Shown here: positions 16,314 through 23,915 of the stretch, piece by piece
How the letters are laid out: each line of letters begins with the position of its first letter
How positions within the stretch are numbered: position 1 is the first letter of the stretch
DNA from: Pseudomonas khorasanensis
Lineage (GTDB): Bacteria; Pseudomonadota; Gammaproteobacteria; Pseudomonadales; Pseudomonadaceae
Reading direction: 5' to 3'
DNA length: 64,000 nucleotides
NCBI RefSeq assembly: GCF_014268505.2
Contig: NZ_JABWQP020000001.1
Span: 186,001-250,000 of the forward strand
The notes under the pieces: generated by a model
The model's input: only the letters and a program-made list of their open reading frames with translations
Database searches by the model: none
Told to the model about the DNA's origin: nothing
Program-made: the position numbers and the translations under genes

Positions 16314-16329
16314 TGCAAAATTTTATCCA
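16314..16329 (-). promoter_or_regulatory. Candidate sigma-54 promoter upstream of the peptide gene
   Basis: On the minus strand the sequence TGGATAAAATTTTGCA has GG and GC separated by exactly 10 bases and ends in TTGCA, as in sigma-54 promoters, but the CAC after TGG is missing. It would start transcription about 115 bases before the peptide ATG. In such AT-rich DNA a chance match is possible. Confidence 0.35.
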
Positions 16330-16677
16330 TTTAATTTTTAAATAGACTTTTTGTTCTGTTTTTCAGGAAGCGTTTTCTTATTTGAAAACAAAAAACTAGA
16401 GGGGAAAACCGATAGCAAGCTAGCTACCGTCAATATGCAGACGTCCTGCAGAAATTTCTGATTTGGAAAAACTTCGTTACGCCTTGTAAAGAAAACGTGA
16501 CGAAACAAGCCCGTCGTTACACCGGTTCGTAGTCTCTCGTGCGGCTGTAAGGAAAAACTGCCGAAAGCTGCCGGAGCAGACGCCAGGCAAGGCTCTGGCG
16601 CGCTTGTTTCCGGCGCTCGGGCAAGGTGTGATGCTTCCCATGCCTGTCGTGCAGGTGAATAACAAGAAGGAGGCGCA
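16330..16677. other. AT-rich intergenic leader between divergent units
   Basis: About 350 bases with no convincing gene. The first 100 bases or so are markedly AT-rich (long T and A runs) compared with the surrounding high-GC DNA, and would lie upstream of the peptide gene. The rest has normal GC. Such AT-rich stretches in Pseudomonas are often bound by MvaT-type silencers or mark acquired DNA; neither is shown here. Confidence 0.5.
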
Positions 16678-16824
16678 ATGAACGCCGCGACTGATTTCCA
16701 CTTCTCCCCGTGGGACGGTTTTTTCCTCGTCCCCGTCGATGGCCTGCAAAGGCCTGACTCAATTTTTGCAGCCGCTCGCGCGTACCGAAGCGGACACAGG
16801 CAATCCCGGCAACCGACACGCTGA
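16678..16824 (+). CDS. Small open frame with strong ribosome-binding site upstream of aroP2
   Basis: A 48-codon frame preceded by AAGAAGGAGGCGCA, an excellent ribosome-binding site. The product starts MNAATDFHFSPWDGFFLVP, rich in Phe and Trp, and becomes basic at the end. It reads toward aroP2, an aromatic amino acid permease gene, 290 bases further on. It could be a leader peptide sensing aromatic amino acids, or a small protein of its own. I see no clear antiterminator pair of hairpins. Moderate to low confidence that it is translated, low for function. Confidence 0.4.
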   Translation: MNAATDFHFSPWDGFFLVPVDGLQRPDSIFAAARAYRSGHRQSRQPTR

Positions 16825-16990
16825 TCAGGCGGGGTCTGGCAGCAGGGGGTTGGCGGTGTACAATGCGCCGCGTTTTAACTGTGACCCTCTGCGTAATCGC
16901 ACACATCAAGGCCATCCGCCTTGTTCACTCCGTTGCGCCACAAGCGTGCCGGGTTCGATTTCGTCACAGATAAAAACAAACAGGTGACGC

Positions 16991-17053
16991 ATGACCGTTG
17001 TAAAAAAGCTGAACTCCTGGTGCCTGCGCTGGGGTTTGATCGGGGCTGCCTGA
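16991..17053 (+). CDS. Possible 20-residue upstream peptide in the aroP2 leader
   Basis: A 20-codon frame (MTVVKKLNSWCLRWGLIGAA) preceded by AGGTG. It has two Trp codons four residues apart and ends 60 bases before the aroP2 start. Given that the next gene is an aromatic amino acid permease, a translation-dependent leader role is conceivable, but no terminator-like structure is obvious after it. Confidence 0.35.
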   Translation: MTVVKKLNSWCLRWGLIGAA

Positions 17054-17113
17054 AATCGCAACCTTGCAGCAACGTCTACTGAACATCATCAAACCTTGCG
17101 TGAGACCTTTTTC

Positions 17114-18535
17114 ATGAGTGGACAACCCTCGCAGCCAGGTACGCTTAAACGCGGCCTGAAAAATCGCCATATTCAACTGATCGCCCTCGGTGGCGCGATC
17201 GGTACCGGATTGTTCCTCGGCTCGGCCGGGGTCCTGAAATCCGCCGGCCCGTCGATGATCCTCGGCTATGCCATCTGCGGCTTCATCGCCTTCATGATCA
17301 TGCGCCAACTTGGTGAAATGATCGTCGAAGAGCCGGTGGCCGGTTCCTTCAGCCATTTCGCGCACAAGTACTGGGGCGGTTTCGCCGGGTTCCTTTCGGG
17401 CTGGAACTGCTGGATTCTGTACATCCTTGTGGGCATGTCCGAGCTGACGGCGGTCGGCAAATACATTCATTACTGGGCACCCCACATTCCGACCTGGGTT
17501 TCCGCTGCCGCATTTTTCGTGCTGATCAACGCGATCAACCTGGCCAACGTCAAGGTCTTCGGTGAGGCCGAATTCTGGTTTGCGATCATCAAGGTCGTGG
17601 CGATCGTCGGCATGATCGCGCTGGGCAGTTACCTGCTGGTCAGCGGCCATGGCGGCCCGCAGGCGTCGGTTAGCAACCTGTGGGCCCACGGTGGTTTCTT
17701 CCCGAACGGGGTGAGCGGTCTGGTGATGGCCATGGCGATCATCATGTTTTCTTTCGGTGGTCTGGAAATGCTCGGCTTCACTGCAGCCGAAGCCGACAAG
17801 CCGAAAACCGTGATTCCGAAAGCGATCAATCAGGTGATCTACCGTATCCTGATTTTCTACATCGGCGCGCTGGTGATCCTGCTGTCGCTGACCCCATGGG
17901 ACAGCCTGCTGGAAACCCTCAACGCGTCCGGCGATTCCTACAGCGGCAGCCCGTTCGTGCAAGTGTTCTCGATGCTCGGCAGCGACACCGCCGCGCACAT
18001 CCTCAACTTCGTCGTGCTGACGGCGGCGCTGTCGGTGTACAACAGCGGCACCTACTGCAACAGCCGCATGCTGCTGGGCATGGCTGAGCAGGGTGACGCG
18101 CCGAAAGGCCTGGCGAAGATCGACAAGCGCGGCGTGCCGGTGCGTTCGATTCTGGCTTCGGCCGCGGTGACGCTGGTTGCGGTGTTGCTCAACTACCTGA
18201 TCCCGCAGCACGCGCTGGAACTGCTGATGTCGCTGGTGGTTGCGACGCTGGTGATCAACTGGGCGATGATCAGTTTTTCGCACTTCAAGTTCCGCCAGCA
18301 CATGAACAAGACCCGGCAAACGCCGCTGTTCAAGGCGCTGTGGTATCCGTACGGCAACTATGTGTGCCTGGCGTTCGTGGTGTTCATCCTCGGTGTGATG
18401 CTGTTGATTCCGGGCATCCAGATCTCGGTGTATGCGATTCCGGTGTGGGTCGTGTTCATGTGGGTCTGCTACGTGATCAAGAACAAGCGCGAAGCGCGGC
18501 AGGCCTTGCCTGTGGCGGGTTCGGTCGCCAAATAA
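17114..18535 (+). CDS. aroP2: Aromatic amino acid permease AroP2
   Basis: A 473-residue APC-superfamily transporter with about 12 membrane helices. The N-terminal signature LKRGLKNRHIQLIALGGAIGTGLFLGS is that of the AroP/GabP family, and the second signature FSFGGLEMLGFTAAEADKPKTVIPKAIN follows near residue 220. It carries Phe, Tyr or Trp inward by proton symport. The order aroP2, arfB, phhC, phhB, phhA, phhR resembles PA0866-PA0873 of P. aeruginosa, which supports the name. The ATG at 17114 gives the usual N-terminus. It is followed by a strong terminator, so it is a separate unit from arfB. Confidence 0.9.
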   Translation: MSGQPSQPGTLKRGLKNRHIQLIALGGAIGTGLFLGSAGVLKSAGPSMILGYAICGFIAFMIMRQLGEMIVEEPVAGSFSHFAHKYWGGFAGFLSGWNCWILYILVGMSELTAVGKYIHYWAPHIPTWVSAAAFFVLINAINLANVKVFGEAEFWFAIIKVVAIVGMIALGSYLLVSGHGGPQASVSNLWAHGGFFPNGVSGLVMAMAIIMFSFGGLEMLGFTAAEADKPKTVIPKAINQVIYRILIFYIGALVILLSLTPWDSLLETLNASGDSYSGSPFVQVFSMLGSDTAAHILNFVVLTAALSVYNSGTYCNSRMLLGMAEQGDAPKGLAKIDKRGVPVRSILASAAVTLVAVLLNYLIPQHALELLMSLVVATLVINWAMISFSHFKFRQHMNKTRQTPLFKALWYPYGNYVCLAFVVFILGVMLLIPGIQISVYAIPVWVVFMWVCYVIKNKREARQALPVAGSVAK

Positions 18536-18548
18536 GCAAGACGCATAA

Positions 18549-18585
18549 ACAACAAACCCGGCCAGAGTGCCGGGTTTGTTGTTTC
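18549..18585 (+). terminator. Rho-independent terminator after aroP2
   Basis: A long stem (AACAAACCCGGC with GCCGGGTTTGTT) with a short loop, followed by GTTT. The A/T flanks make it usable from both strands. Confidence 0.85.
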
Positions 18586-18604
18586 TGCGCACAAATGTTC
18601 TCGT

Positions 18605-18691
18605 GTGGGAGCGAGCCTGCTCGCGAAAGCGTCGTCCCAGCTTGCATTAACTTCAGGTGGAAACCGCCTTCGCGAGCAGGCTCGCTCCCAC
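18605..18691. repeat. REP doublet (REPIN-like), 87 bp
   Basis: Inverted pair of the GTGGGAGCGAGCCTGCTCGC element between the aroP2 terminator and arfB, again 87 bp from end to end. Confidence 0.9.
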
Positions 18692-18743
18692 AGGGGGTGA
18701 GTGAATCAAGTATCCTGCACGTTCAGATTACGGACGCTTTTCC

Positions 18744-19157
18744 ATGCTGGTGATTTCCAACAATGTGCATCTGCCGGATGCCGAGATCGAATTGACGGCC
18801 ATCCGCGCTCAAGGCGCCGGTGGGCAGAACGTCAACAAGGTATCGAGCGCCATGCACTTGCGCTTCGACATTCCCAATTCGTCGCTGCCGGAGTTTTACA
18901 AGGAGCGTCTGCTTGCGCTGCGCGACAGTCGTATCACCAGCGATGGCGTGTTGATCATCAAGGCTCAGCAGTACCGGACCCAGGAAGCCAACCGCGCCGA
19001 TGCCCTGGAACGTCTGGTCGAGCTGATTCTCAGCGCCACCAAAGTCGAAAAGAAACGTCGCCCGACCAAGCCGACCCTCGGTTCGAAGAAGCGTCGGCTT
19101 GAGTCGAAAACCAAGCGCGGCAGCATCAAGGCCGGGCGCGGGAAGGTGGATTTTTAA
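18744..19157 (+). CDS. arfB: Alternative ribosome-rescue factor ArfB
   Basis: A 137-residue peptidyl-tRNA hydrolase domain protein with the catalytic GGQ motif in [20 protein letters not shown] (about residues 24-43) and a long basic C-terminal tail rich in Lys and Arg ([19 protein letters not shown]...), the part that enters the empty mRNA channel of stalled ribosomes. It releases nascent chains from non-stop ribosomes. Length matches ArfB (YaeJ). The last 4 bases overlap the convergent MFS gene. Confidence 0.94.
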   Translation: MLVISNNVHLPDAEIELTAIRAQGAGGQNVNKVSSAMHLRFDIPNSSLPEFYKERLLALRDSRITSDGVLIIKAQQYRTQEANRADALERLVELILSATKVEKKRRPTKPTLGSKKRRLESKTKRGSIKAGRGKVDF

Positions 19158-20359
19158 GCCTCGCGGTATTTCGCCGTGTGCTTGTACAGATAGACGCTCA
19201 GGCCGAGCCCGCCCAGGGCTGCGAGCGCGGCGAACAGAAAGATCGAGGCGAAACCGAACCCTGCCGCTATCGCCCCGGCCAATGGCCCGGTGATCCCCAG
19301 CGACAAATCAATGAACAGTGAATAGGCACCGACCGCCGCACCACGGCTCGATGCCGGTACCAGATTCACCGCTTCCACGCCCAGCGCCGGGAACACCAGC
19401 GAGAAACCAAAACCGCTCAATGCCGCACCGGCCAAGGCCCAATGCGCATCCGGTGCGATCCACAACAGCAACAACCCCAAGGTCTCTACCGAGAGGCAAG
19501 CAATTGCCACGCGAAAGCCGCCCAAGCGGTTGATCAGGTTGCCGAACAGCAGCCGGGCGCCGATGAAGCTCGCGCCGAACAGGCTCAGGCACAGCACGGC
19601 GTTATCCCAATGTTGCGTCGCGTAATACAGGGTGATGAAAGTGGCGATGGTGCCGAAGCCGATCGAGCCCAGCGCAAGCCCGCAGCCGTGGGGGAACACT
19701 TTTCCCAGCACATGCATGAAGGGCAGGCGTTCACCGCTGACAATCGGCGCGGCAGTTTTCGGCCACGCCAGCGCCAGGCCGAGCAAGGCGAGGAGGATGA
19801 TACTCACGCCCATGCTCCACAAGCCCAGCCGACTCACCAGCCAGACACCAAACGGCGCGCCGATCGCCAGCGCGCCATAACTGGCGATGCCGTTCCAGGA
19901 AATGACCTTGGCAGTGTTGGCCGCGCCAACGCGGCCGATACCCCAACCGATCGAACCTGAGCCGACGAGGCTTTCAGCGCTGCCCAGTACGAGGCGTCCG
20001 ATCAGCAAACTGATCAGGCTGAGCAACGGCAGGTTCGGCGTCCACGCCGAAATCAGCATGAACACACCGCTCAAACCACAACCGGCCAGGCCAATCATTA
20101 CCGCGCGTTTGCTGCCCTTGTTATCGATGATCTTGCCGGCATAAGGACGACTGAGCAGGGTGGCGAGGTATTGCACGCTGATCACCAGCCCGGCGATCAC
20201 TGCGCCGAAACCGAGGTCGCTATGGACATAGCCCGGCAACACGGCAAGCGGAATGCCGATGTTCAGGTAACCAATAAAAGTGAAGAGGACGATGGAGACC
20301 ACTTGCAGCGTGACCGCCAAGGGGCGCTGTGGCTCGGGTATAGAGGGCGACATGGGCAA
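19154..20359 (-). CDS. MFS transporter, YhhS-like
   Basis: A 401-residue major facilitator with 12 predicted helices. The loop between helices 2 and 3 has [19 protein letters not shown], the typical MFS motif A (G-x-x-x-D-x-x-G-x-R-R/K). Sequence style and length match the YhhS/UPF0226 branch, whose members include arabinose or drug efflux-like proteins; the substrate cannot be told. Its stop overlaps the arfB stop region by 4 bases in a convergent arrangement. No regulator gene is adjacent. Confidence 0.88.
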   Translation of the reverse strand: MPMSPSIPEPQRPLAVTLQVVSIVLFTFIGYLNIGIPLAVLPGYVHSDLGFGAVIAGLVISVQYLATLLSRPYAGKIIDNKGSKRAVMIGLAGCGLSGVFMLISAWTPNLPLLSLISLLIGRLVLGSAESLVGSGSIGWGIGRVGAANTAKVISWNGIASYGALAIGAPFGVWLVSRLGLWSMGVSIILLALLGLALAWPKTAAPIVSGERLPFMHVLGKVFPHGCGLALGSIGFGTIATFITLYYATQHWDNAVLCLSLFGASFIGARLLFGNLINRLGGFRVAIACLSVETLGLLLLWIAPDAHWALAGAALSGFGFSLVFPALGVEAVNLVPASSRGAAVGAYSLFIDLSLGITGPLAGAIAAGFGFASIFLFAALAALGGLGLSVYLYKHTAKYREA

Positions 20360-20456
20360 CGATCCACGGGAGCAGCAGATTAGATAGGCTGCTTATGATA
20401 CCGGCGTGAATCGATCAGGGGCGGGGAAAAGTAAAACTATTTGCCGGGCGGCGGTT

Positions 20457-20639
20457 TCAGGATTTCGCCGGGGCGACCAGTTGTGTGGTGACCAGGGCGG
20501 CGAGGGCGTTCTCTTCGCTGCCGAAACGCTCGAGCAGGGCGGCCTGTTTTTCAGGCGAAAGGCGATTCCAGATCTCGATCATTTTCTCGGTGGCGCCGAT
20601 CAGGACGGCAGCTTGGTTTTCAGAGAATTCATCGGTCAT
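20457..20639 (-). CDS. Small conserved-looking protein, 60 residues
   Basis: A 60-residue, mainly helical, acidic protein beginning MTDEFSENQAAVLIGATEKM. There is a Leu- and Glu-rich middle and the tail LVAPAKS. The ATG at 20639 is preceded by GGAG. No signal peptide or membrane segment. I do not recognise a domain. It is followed by the start of the MFS gene region on the same strand after about 100 bases, so co-transcription with the MFS gene is possible. Confidence 0.6.
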   Translation of the reverse strand: MTDEFSENQAAVLIGATEKMIEIWNRLSPEKQAALLERFGSEENALAALVTTQLVAPAKS

Positions 20640-20707
20640 GGCGGGCTCCATTCAGGCAGTGTGGAAAGCGCATGTTAGCGCTTTCCACACGGTCTGTACG
20701 GCGGGTT

Positions 20708-20839
20708 TTACTCTTCGCTGTCGGCTTTGCGGCTGTCAGCGGCTTCTTGCGGCTCGGGCTTTTCAGCACTGGCGTGTTGCGGGGTCGTCTGCTCAGGTAC
20801 GTGCAGGCTTGGGAAGGGGAGATTAGGAATCTCGTGCAT
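20708..20839 (-). CDS. Small Pro/Glu-rich protein, 43 residues
   Basis: A 43-codon frame with an AGGAG site 7 bases before the ATG. The product starts MHEIPNLPFPSLHVPEQ and ends in an acidic, low-complexity tail (about 20 residues rich in Ala, Glu, Ser and Asp). It is probably disordered. It is too short for domain calls. It lies 68 bases upstream of the 60-residue protein gene on the same strand, so the two may be co-transcribed. Confidence 0.55.
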   Translation of the reverse strand: MHEIPNLPFPSLHVPEQTTPQHASAEKPEPQEAADSRKADSEE

Positions 20840-20993
20840 GGTTGCGCTCCTCGCTAAGTCTGTTGATAGATCAGGTGCTCCGCGCTTTTACAAAGCCTGC
20901 GCAGGATACAGCAGGAAAAATGACAATCAGACTTTTAATTCAAATTAATGCGACAGATGGCCGCAGGGCAGGAGGCCCCCACAAAAATCAAAT

Positions 20994-21016
20994 GTGGGAG
21001 CGAGTCTGCTCGCGAA
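20994..21016. repeat. Single REP element
   Basis: One copy of GTGGGAGCGAGTCTGCTCGCGAA with one substitution from the usual core and no inverted partner nearby. It lies just downstream of phhC. Confidence 0.8.
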
Positions 21017-21066
21017 AGCGGTGTTGCTCGTTCCCACGCGAAGTGTTGACGAGCAGTCGGCGGGAG

Positions 21067-22260
21067 TTATTTGCAGACGTCAGCGATGGCATCCGCCAGC
21101 AAGGCGAGACGTGTTGCATCGATGCCGGCGACATTCGCCCGGCCCGAGCTGACCATGTACACGCTGTGCCGCTCACGCAGATTTTTCACCTGCTCCGGCG
21201 AAAGACCCGTGTAGGAGAACATGCCACGCTGTACCCCAATGTGCGCAAAACGCTCGCGCAAACCGTGCGGTTCCAGTGCCTCGACCAGGCCGCTGCGTAG
21301 CTGCGCGATACGCAGGCGCATGGCTTCCACTTCATCGGCCCAGCGGGCTTTCAGTTCTGGATCAGCGAGGATGGTCGCGACCACTGCCGCGCCGTGATCC
21401 GGCGGCGTCGACCACAGGTTGCGGGCGAGGTTGGCCAGTTGGCTGCGGATGTCGATGAGCTTCTCCGCACTTTTTGCGCAGACGATCAGCGCACCGGTGC
21501 GGTCGCGGTACAGACCAAAATTCTTCGAGCACGAACTGGTGATCAGCACCTCAGGTACTTCGGCGGCGAACAGGCGAGTCGACCACGCGTCCTGCTCCAG
21601 ACCATCGCCAAAACCCTGGTAGGCGAAGTCGATCAGCGGCAACAGATCACGGCTGCGTACGACATCCAGTACGCGCTTCCAGTCGTCATGGGTCAGATCG
21701 AAACCGGTCGGGTTGTGGCAGCACGCATGCAGCAGCACCACATCACCCTTTGGCACTTCCCTGAGCACAGCGAGCATTGCTTCGACGTCGAGACGGTTGT
21801 CACTGCCCACGTAAGGGTAATGACTGACCTTGACCCCGGCCGCCGCGAAAATGGTTTCGTGGATCGGCCAGGTCGGGTTGCTCAGCCACACGCCCTTGCC
21901 TGGCAGGCATTGGGCGATGAAGTCTGCAGCCAGACGCAGGGCGCCGGTACCGCCGGGCGTCTGGGTGGCGCCGGCGCGGTGTTCGGCAATCAGCTTCGAG
22001 TCGGCGCCCAGCACCAGTTCATTGATGACCTTGCCGAACAACGGATTGCCGTGGCCGCCGATGTAAGTCTTGGTGTCCTGGCTTTCAACCAGACGCGCTT
22101 CGGCGATTTTCACCGCTTCGGGGATCGGCGTCAGGCCCTGGGCGTCCTTGTAGACGCCAACGCCGAGGTCGAACTTGCGCGGATTGGCATCCTGCGCATA
22201 AGCCTCCATCAAACCGAGAATCGGGTCGCCGGGCACCCGGCCGATGGCGTCGAATTGCAT
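21067..22260 (-). CDS. phhC: Aromatic amino acid aminotransferase PhhC
   Basis: A 397-residue class I pyridoxal-phosphate aminotransferase. The PLP lysine is in ITSSCSKNFGLYRDRTG (near residue 246), with the conserved Asn in HACCHNPTGFDLT and Arg near the C-terminus. In Pseudomonas, PhhC converts tyrosine to 4-hydroxyphenylpyruvate, the next step after phenylalanine hydroxylation. Its ATG overlaps the phhB stop codon (TAATG), which indicates translational coupling in the phhA-phhB-phhC operon. Confidence 0.93.
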   Translation of the reverse strand: MQFDAIGRVPGDPILGLMEAYAQDANPRKFDLGVGVYKDAQGLTPIPEAVKIAEARLVESQDTKTYIGGHGNPLFGKVINELVLGADSKLIAEHRAGATQTPGGTGALRLAADFIAQCLPGKGVWLSNPTWPIHETIFAAAGVKVSHYPYVGSDNRLDVEAMLAVLREVPKGDVVLLHACCHNPTGFDLTHDDWKRVLDVVRSRDLLPLIDFAYQGFGDGLEQDAWSTRLFAAEVPEVLITSSCSKNFGLYRDRTGALIVCAKSAEKLIDIRSQLANLARNLWSTPPDHGAAVVATILADPELKARWADEVEAMRLRIAQLRSGLVEALEPHGLRERFAHIGVQRGMFSYTGLSPEQVKNLRERHSVYMVSSGRANVAGIDATRLALLADAIADVCK

Positions 22261-22616
22261 TACTTGCGTCCTTCTGCGGTCTTTGCCACTTCGTCAGTGC
22301 GCGCGGCCATGATGAAGTCGTTGCGGTGCAGGCCTTTGATCGAGTGGCTCCACCAGGTCACGGTGACTTTGCCCCACTCGGTCAGCAGGCCCGGGTGGTG
22401 ACCTTCGGCCTCGGAGATTTCGCCGACTGCGTTGGTGAACGCCAGCGCGTGTTTGAAGTTCTTGAACAGAAAGACCTTCTCCAACTGCATGATGCCGTCG
22501 CGTACTTCGATGTTCCAGTCAGGGATCTGCTTGATCAGGATCGGCAGTTCTTCATCGCTGACTTGTGGCGCATCGGCGCGGCAGGCTTCGCAGTGGGCTT
22601 GGTTCAAAGTGGACAT
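22260..22616 (-). CDS. phhB: Pterin-4a-carbinolamine dehydratase PhhB
   Basis: A 118-residue dehydratase that regenerates the tetrahydropterin cofactor used by phenylalanine hydroxylase. The active-site stretch is [20 protein letters not shown], with the paired histidines, followed by [18 protein letters not shown]. Length is normal. It is the middle gene of phhA-phhB-phhC, about 115 bases after phhA, and overlaps phhC by one base. Confidence 0.95.
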   Translation of the reverse strand: MSTLNQAHCEACRADAPQVSDEELPILIKQIPDWNIEVRDGIMQLEKVFLFKNFKHALAFTNAVGEISEAEGHHPGLLTEWGKVTVTWWSHSIKGLHRNDFIMAARTDEVAKTAEGRK

Positions 22617-22731
22617 GGCGTATTCCTGAAATCGAGTGTGTTTTTTATTAAAGCGTGTGAGCCTTTGATGCCGTCACGCTAAACCAAAGTGACGGCGACG
22701 CACAGGCGCAATTGTCAGTAAAAGTCGCGGT

Positions 22732-23523
22732 TCAGGCGGCTTTGGGTTTCGGCGGAAATTTCGGCGCGTGCAAGCCCAACTGCATGCCCTGGCGAACCAT
22801 GGCCATGATGTCTTCATGGGCGACGTCGAACAGGCGCTTGAGGTTCGGCAGGACAAAGTACAGCGGCTGCAGGATGTCGATGCGATACGGCGTGCGCATG
22901 GCTTCCAGCGGATCGAAGGTCTGGTGTTCAGGCTCGTCTGACAGGCAATAGACGGTTTCTTTGGGCGAGGACAGAATCCCGCCACCGTAAATGCGCTTGC
23001 CTTGCGGGGTGTCGACCAGACCGAATTCGATGGTCATCCAGTAAAGCCGCGCCAGGTATACGCGCTCTTCTTTGGTCGCCTGCAGGCCTAGCTTGCCGTA
23101 GGTGTGGGTGAATTCGGCAAACCAGGGGTTGGTCAGCAGCGGGCAGTGGCCGAAAATCTCGTGGAAAATGTCCGGCTCTTGCAGGTAGTCCAGTTCTTCG
23201 CGGGTACGAATAAACGTCGCGACGGGAAACTGCTTGCTGGCGAGCAATTCGAAAAAGGTCTGAAAGGGGATCAGCGCCGGCACCCGGGCGACTTGCCAAC
23301 CAGTGGTCTCGCCGAGCACTTTGTTGATCTCGGCCAGTTGCGGGATGCGGTCGTGGGGCAGACCGAGTTTTTCGATACCGTCCAGGTATTCCTGGCACGC
23401 GCGGCCTTCGATCACTTTCAACTGGCGAGTGATCAGCGTATTCCACACCGCGTGTTCTTCGGCGGGGTAGTCGATAAAACCTTGCGCATCGGGCTCACGA
23501 GCCACGTATTGCGTCTGCTTCAT
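22732..23523 (-). CDS. phhA: Phenylalanine-4-hydroxylase PhhA
   Basis: A 263-residue monomeric, iron- and tetrahydropterin-dependent hydroxylase that turns phenylalanine into tyrosine. The iron ligands are visible: the two histidines of FHEIFGHCPLL and the Glu of YWMTIEFGLV. The N-terminal part has YPAEEHAVWNTLITRQ. There is no regulatory ACT domain, as expected for the bacterial enzyme. It is the first gene of the operon, divergent from phhR, with a candidate PhhR site about 120 bases upstream. Confidence 0.96.
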   Translation of the reverse strand: MKQTQYVAREPDAQGFIDYPAEEHAVWNTLITRQLKVIEGRACQEYLDGIEKLGLPHDRIPQLAEINKVLGETTGWQVARVPALIPFQTFFELLASKQFPVATFIRTREELDYLQEPDIFHEIFGHCPLLTNPWFAEFTHTYGKLGLQATKEERVYLARLYWMTIEFGLVDTPQGKRIYGGGILSSPKETVYCLSDEPEHQTFDPLEAMRTPYRIDILQPLYFVLPNLKRLFDVAHEDIMAMVRQGMQLGLHAPKFPPKPKAA

Positions 23524-23643
23524 GCTGCTCTCCTGCTAGGGGAATTCGTTTTTGTTATGTCCAGCGATGACAAAGGAATACCTGAGGGCGGGACGGCGCG
23601 CAGCATGTTGAACCTTGTGGGCGTAGGAAAATTCTGCTGATTT

Positions 23644-23661
23644 CGTAAACTTATCGTTACG
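23644..23661. promoter_or_regulatory. Candidate PhhR (TyrR-type) binding site
   Basis: CGTAAA-CTTATC-GTTACG keeps the TGTAAA-N6-TTTACA layout of TyrR/PhhR boxes with three mismatches, and lies in the phhA-phhR divergent gap about 120 bases before the phhA start. The rest of this 390-base gap is occupied by a REP doublet and the phhR leader. Confidence 0.5.
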
Positions 23662-23786
23662 GTTTGTCGGGTAATGCGCATTTACGGCGATTCGCGGGTT
23701 TGAAAAGGGCAGAAGCTGTCACATAATCTTGACAACTATCTGTGTGCCTCGACAGAAAACAAGTTCGAGGTGCGCCGCGAAAACCT

Positions 23787-23873
23787 GTGGGAGCGAGCCT
23801 GCTCGCGAAAGCGGTCTGTCTGACGCATCAATATTGGATGTGCTGGCGCCTTCGCGAGCAGGCTCGCTCCCAC
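23787..23873. repeat. REP doublet (REPIN-like), 87 bp
   Basis: Inverted pair of the GTGGGAGCGAGCCTGCTCGC element in the phhA-phhR divergent region, only about 40 bases upstream of the phhR start codon; 87 bp end to end. Confidence 0.9.
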
Positions 23874-23915
23874 AGGGGTTGTGTTCACTCCCTAAAATCT
23901 TGTCGGGCCTTATAT

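Noticed and set aside
15015..16824. Recently acquired island
   Set aside because: The AT-rich part is only about 100 bases, there are no integrase, tRNA or direct-repeat ends, and the M29-like gene has normal GC.
16964..18592. 542-codon open frame on the minus strand
   Set aside because: It lies antisense to aroP2, has no known domain and is rich in His/Arg/Gln, as expected from the shadow of a high-GC membrane protein gene.
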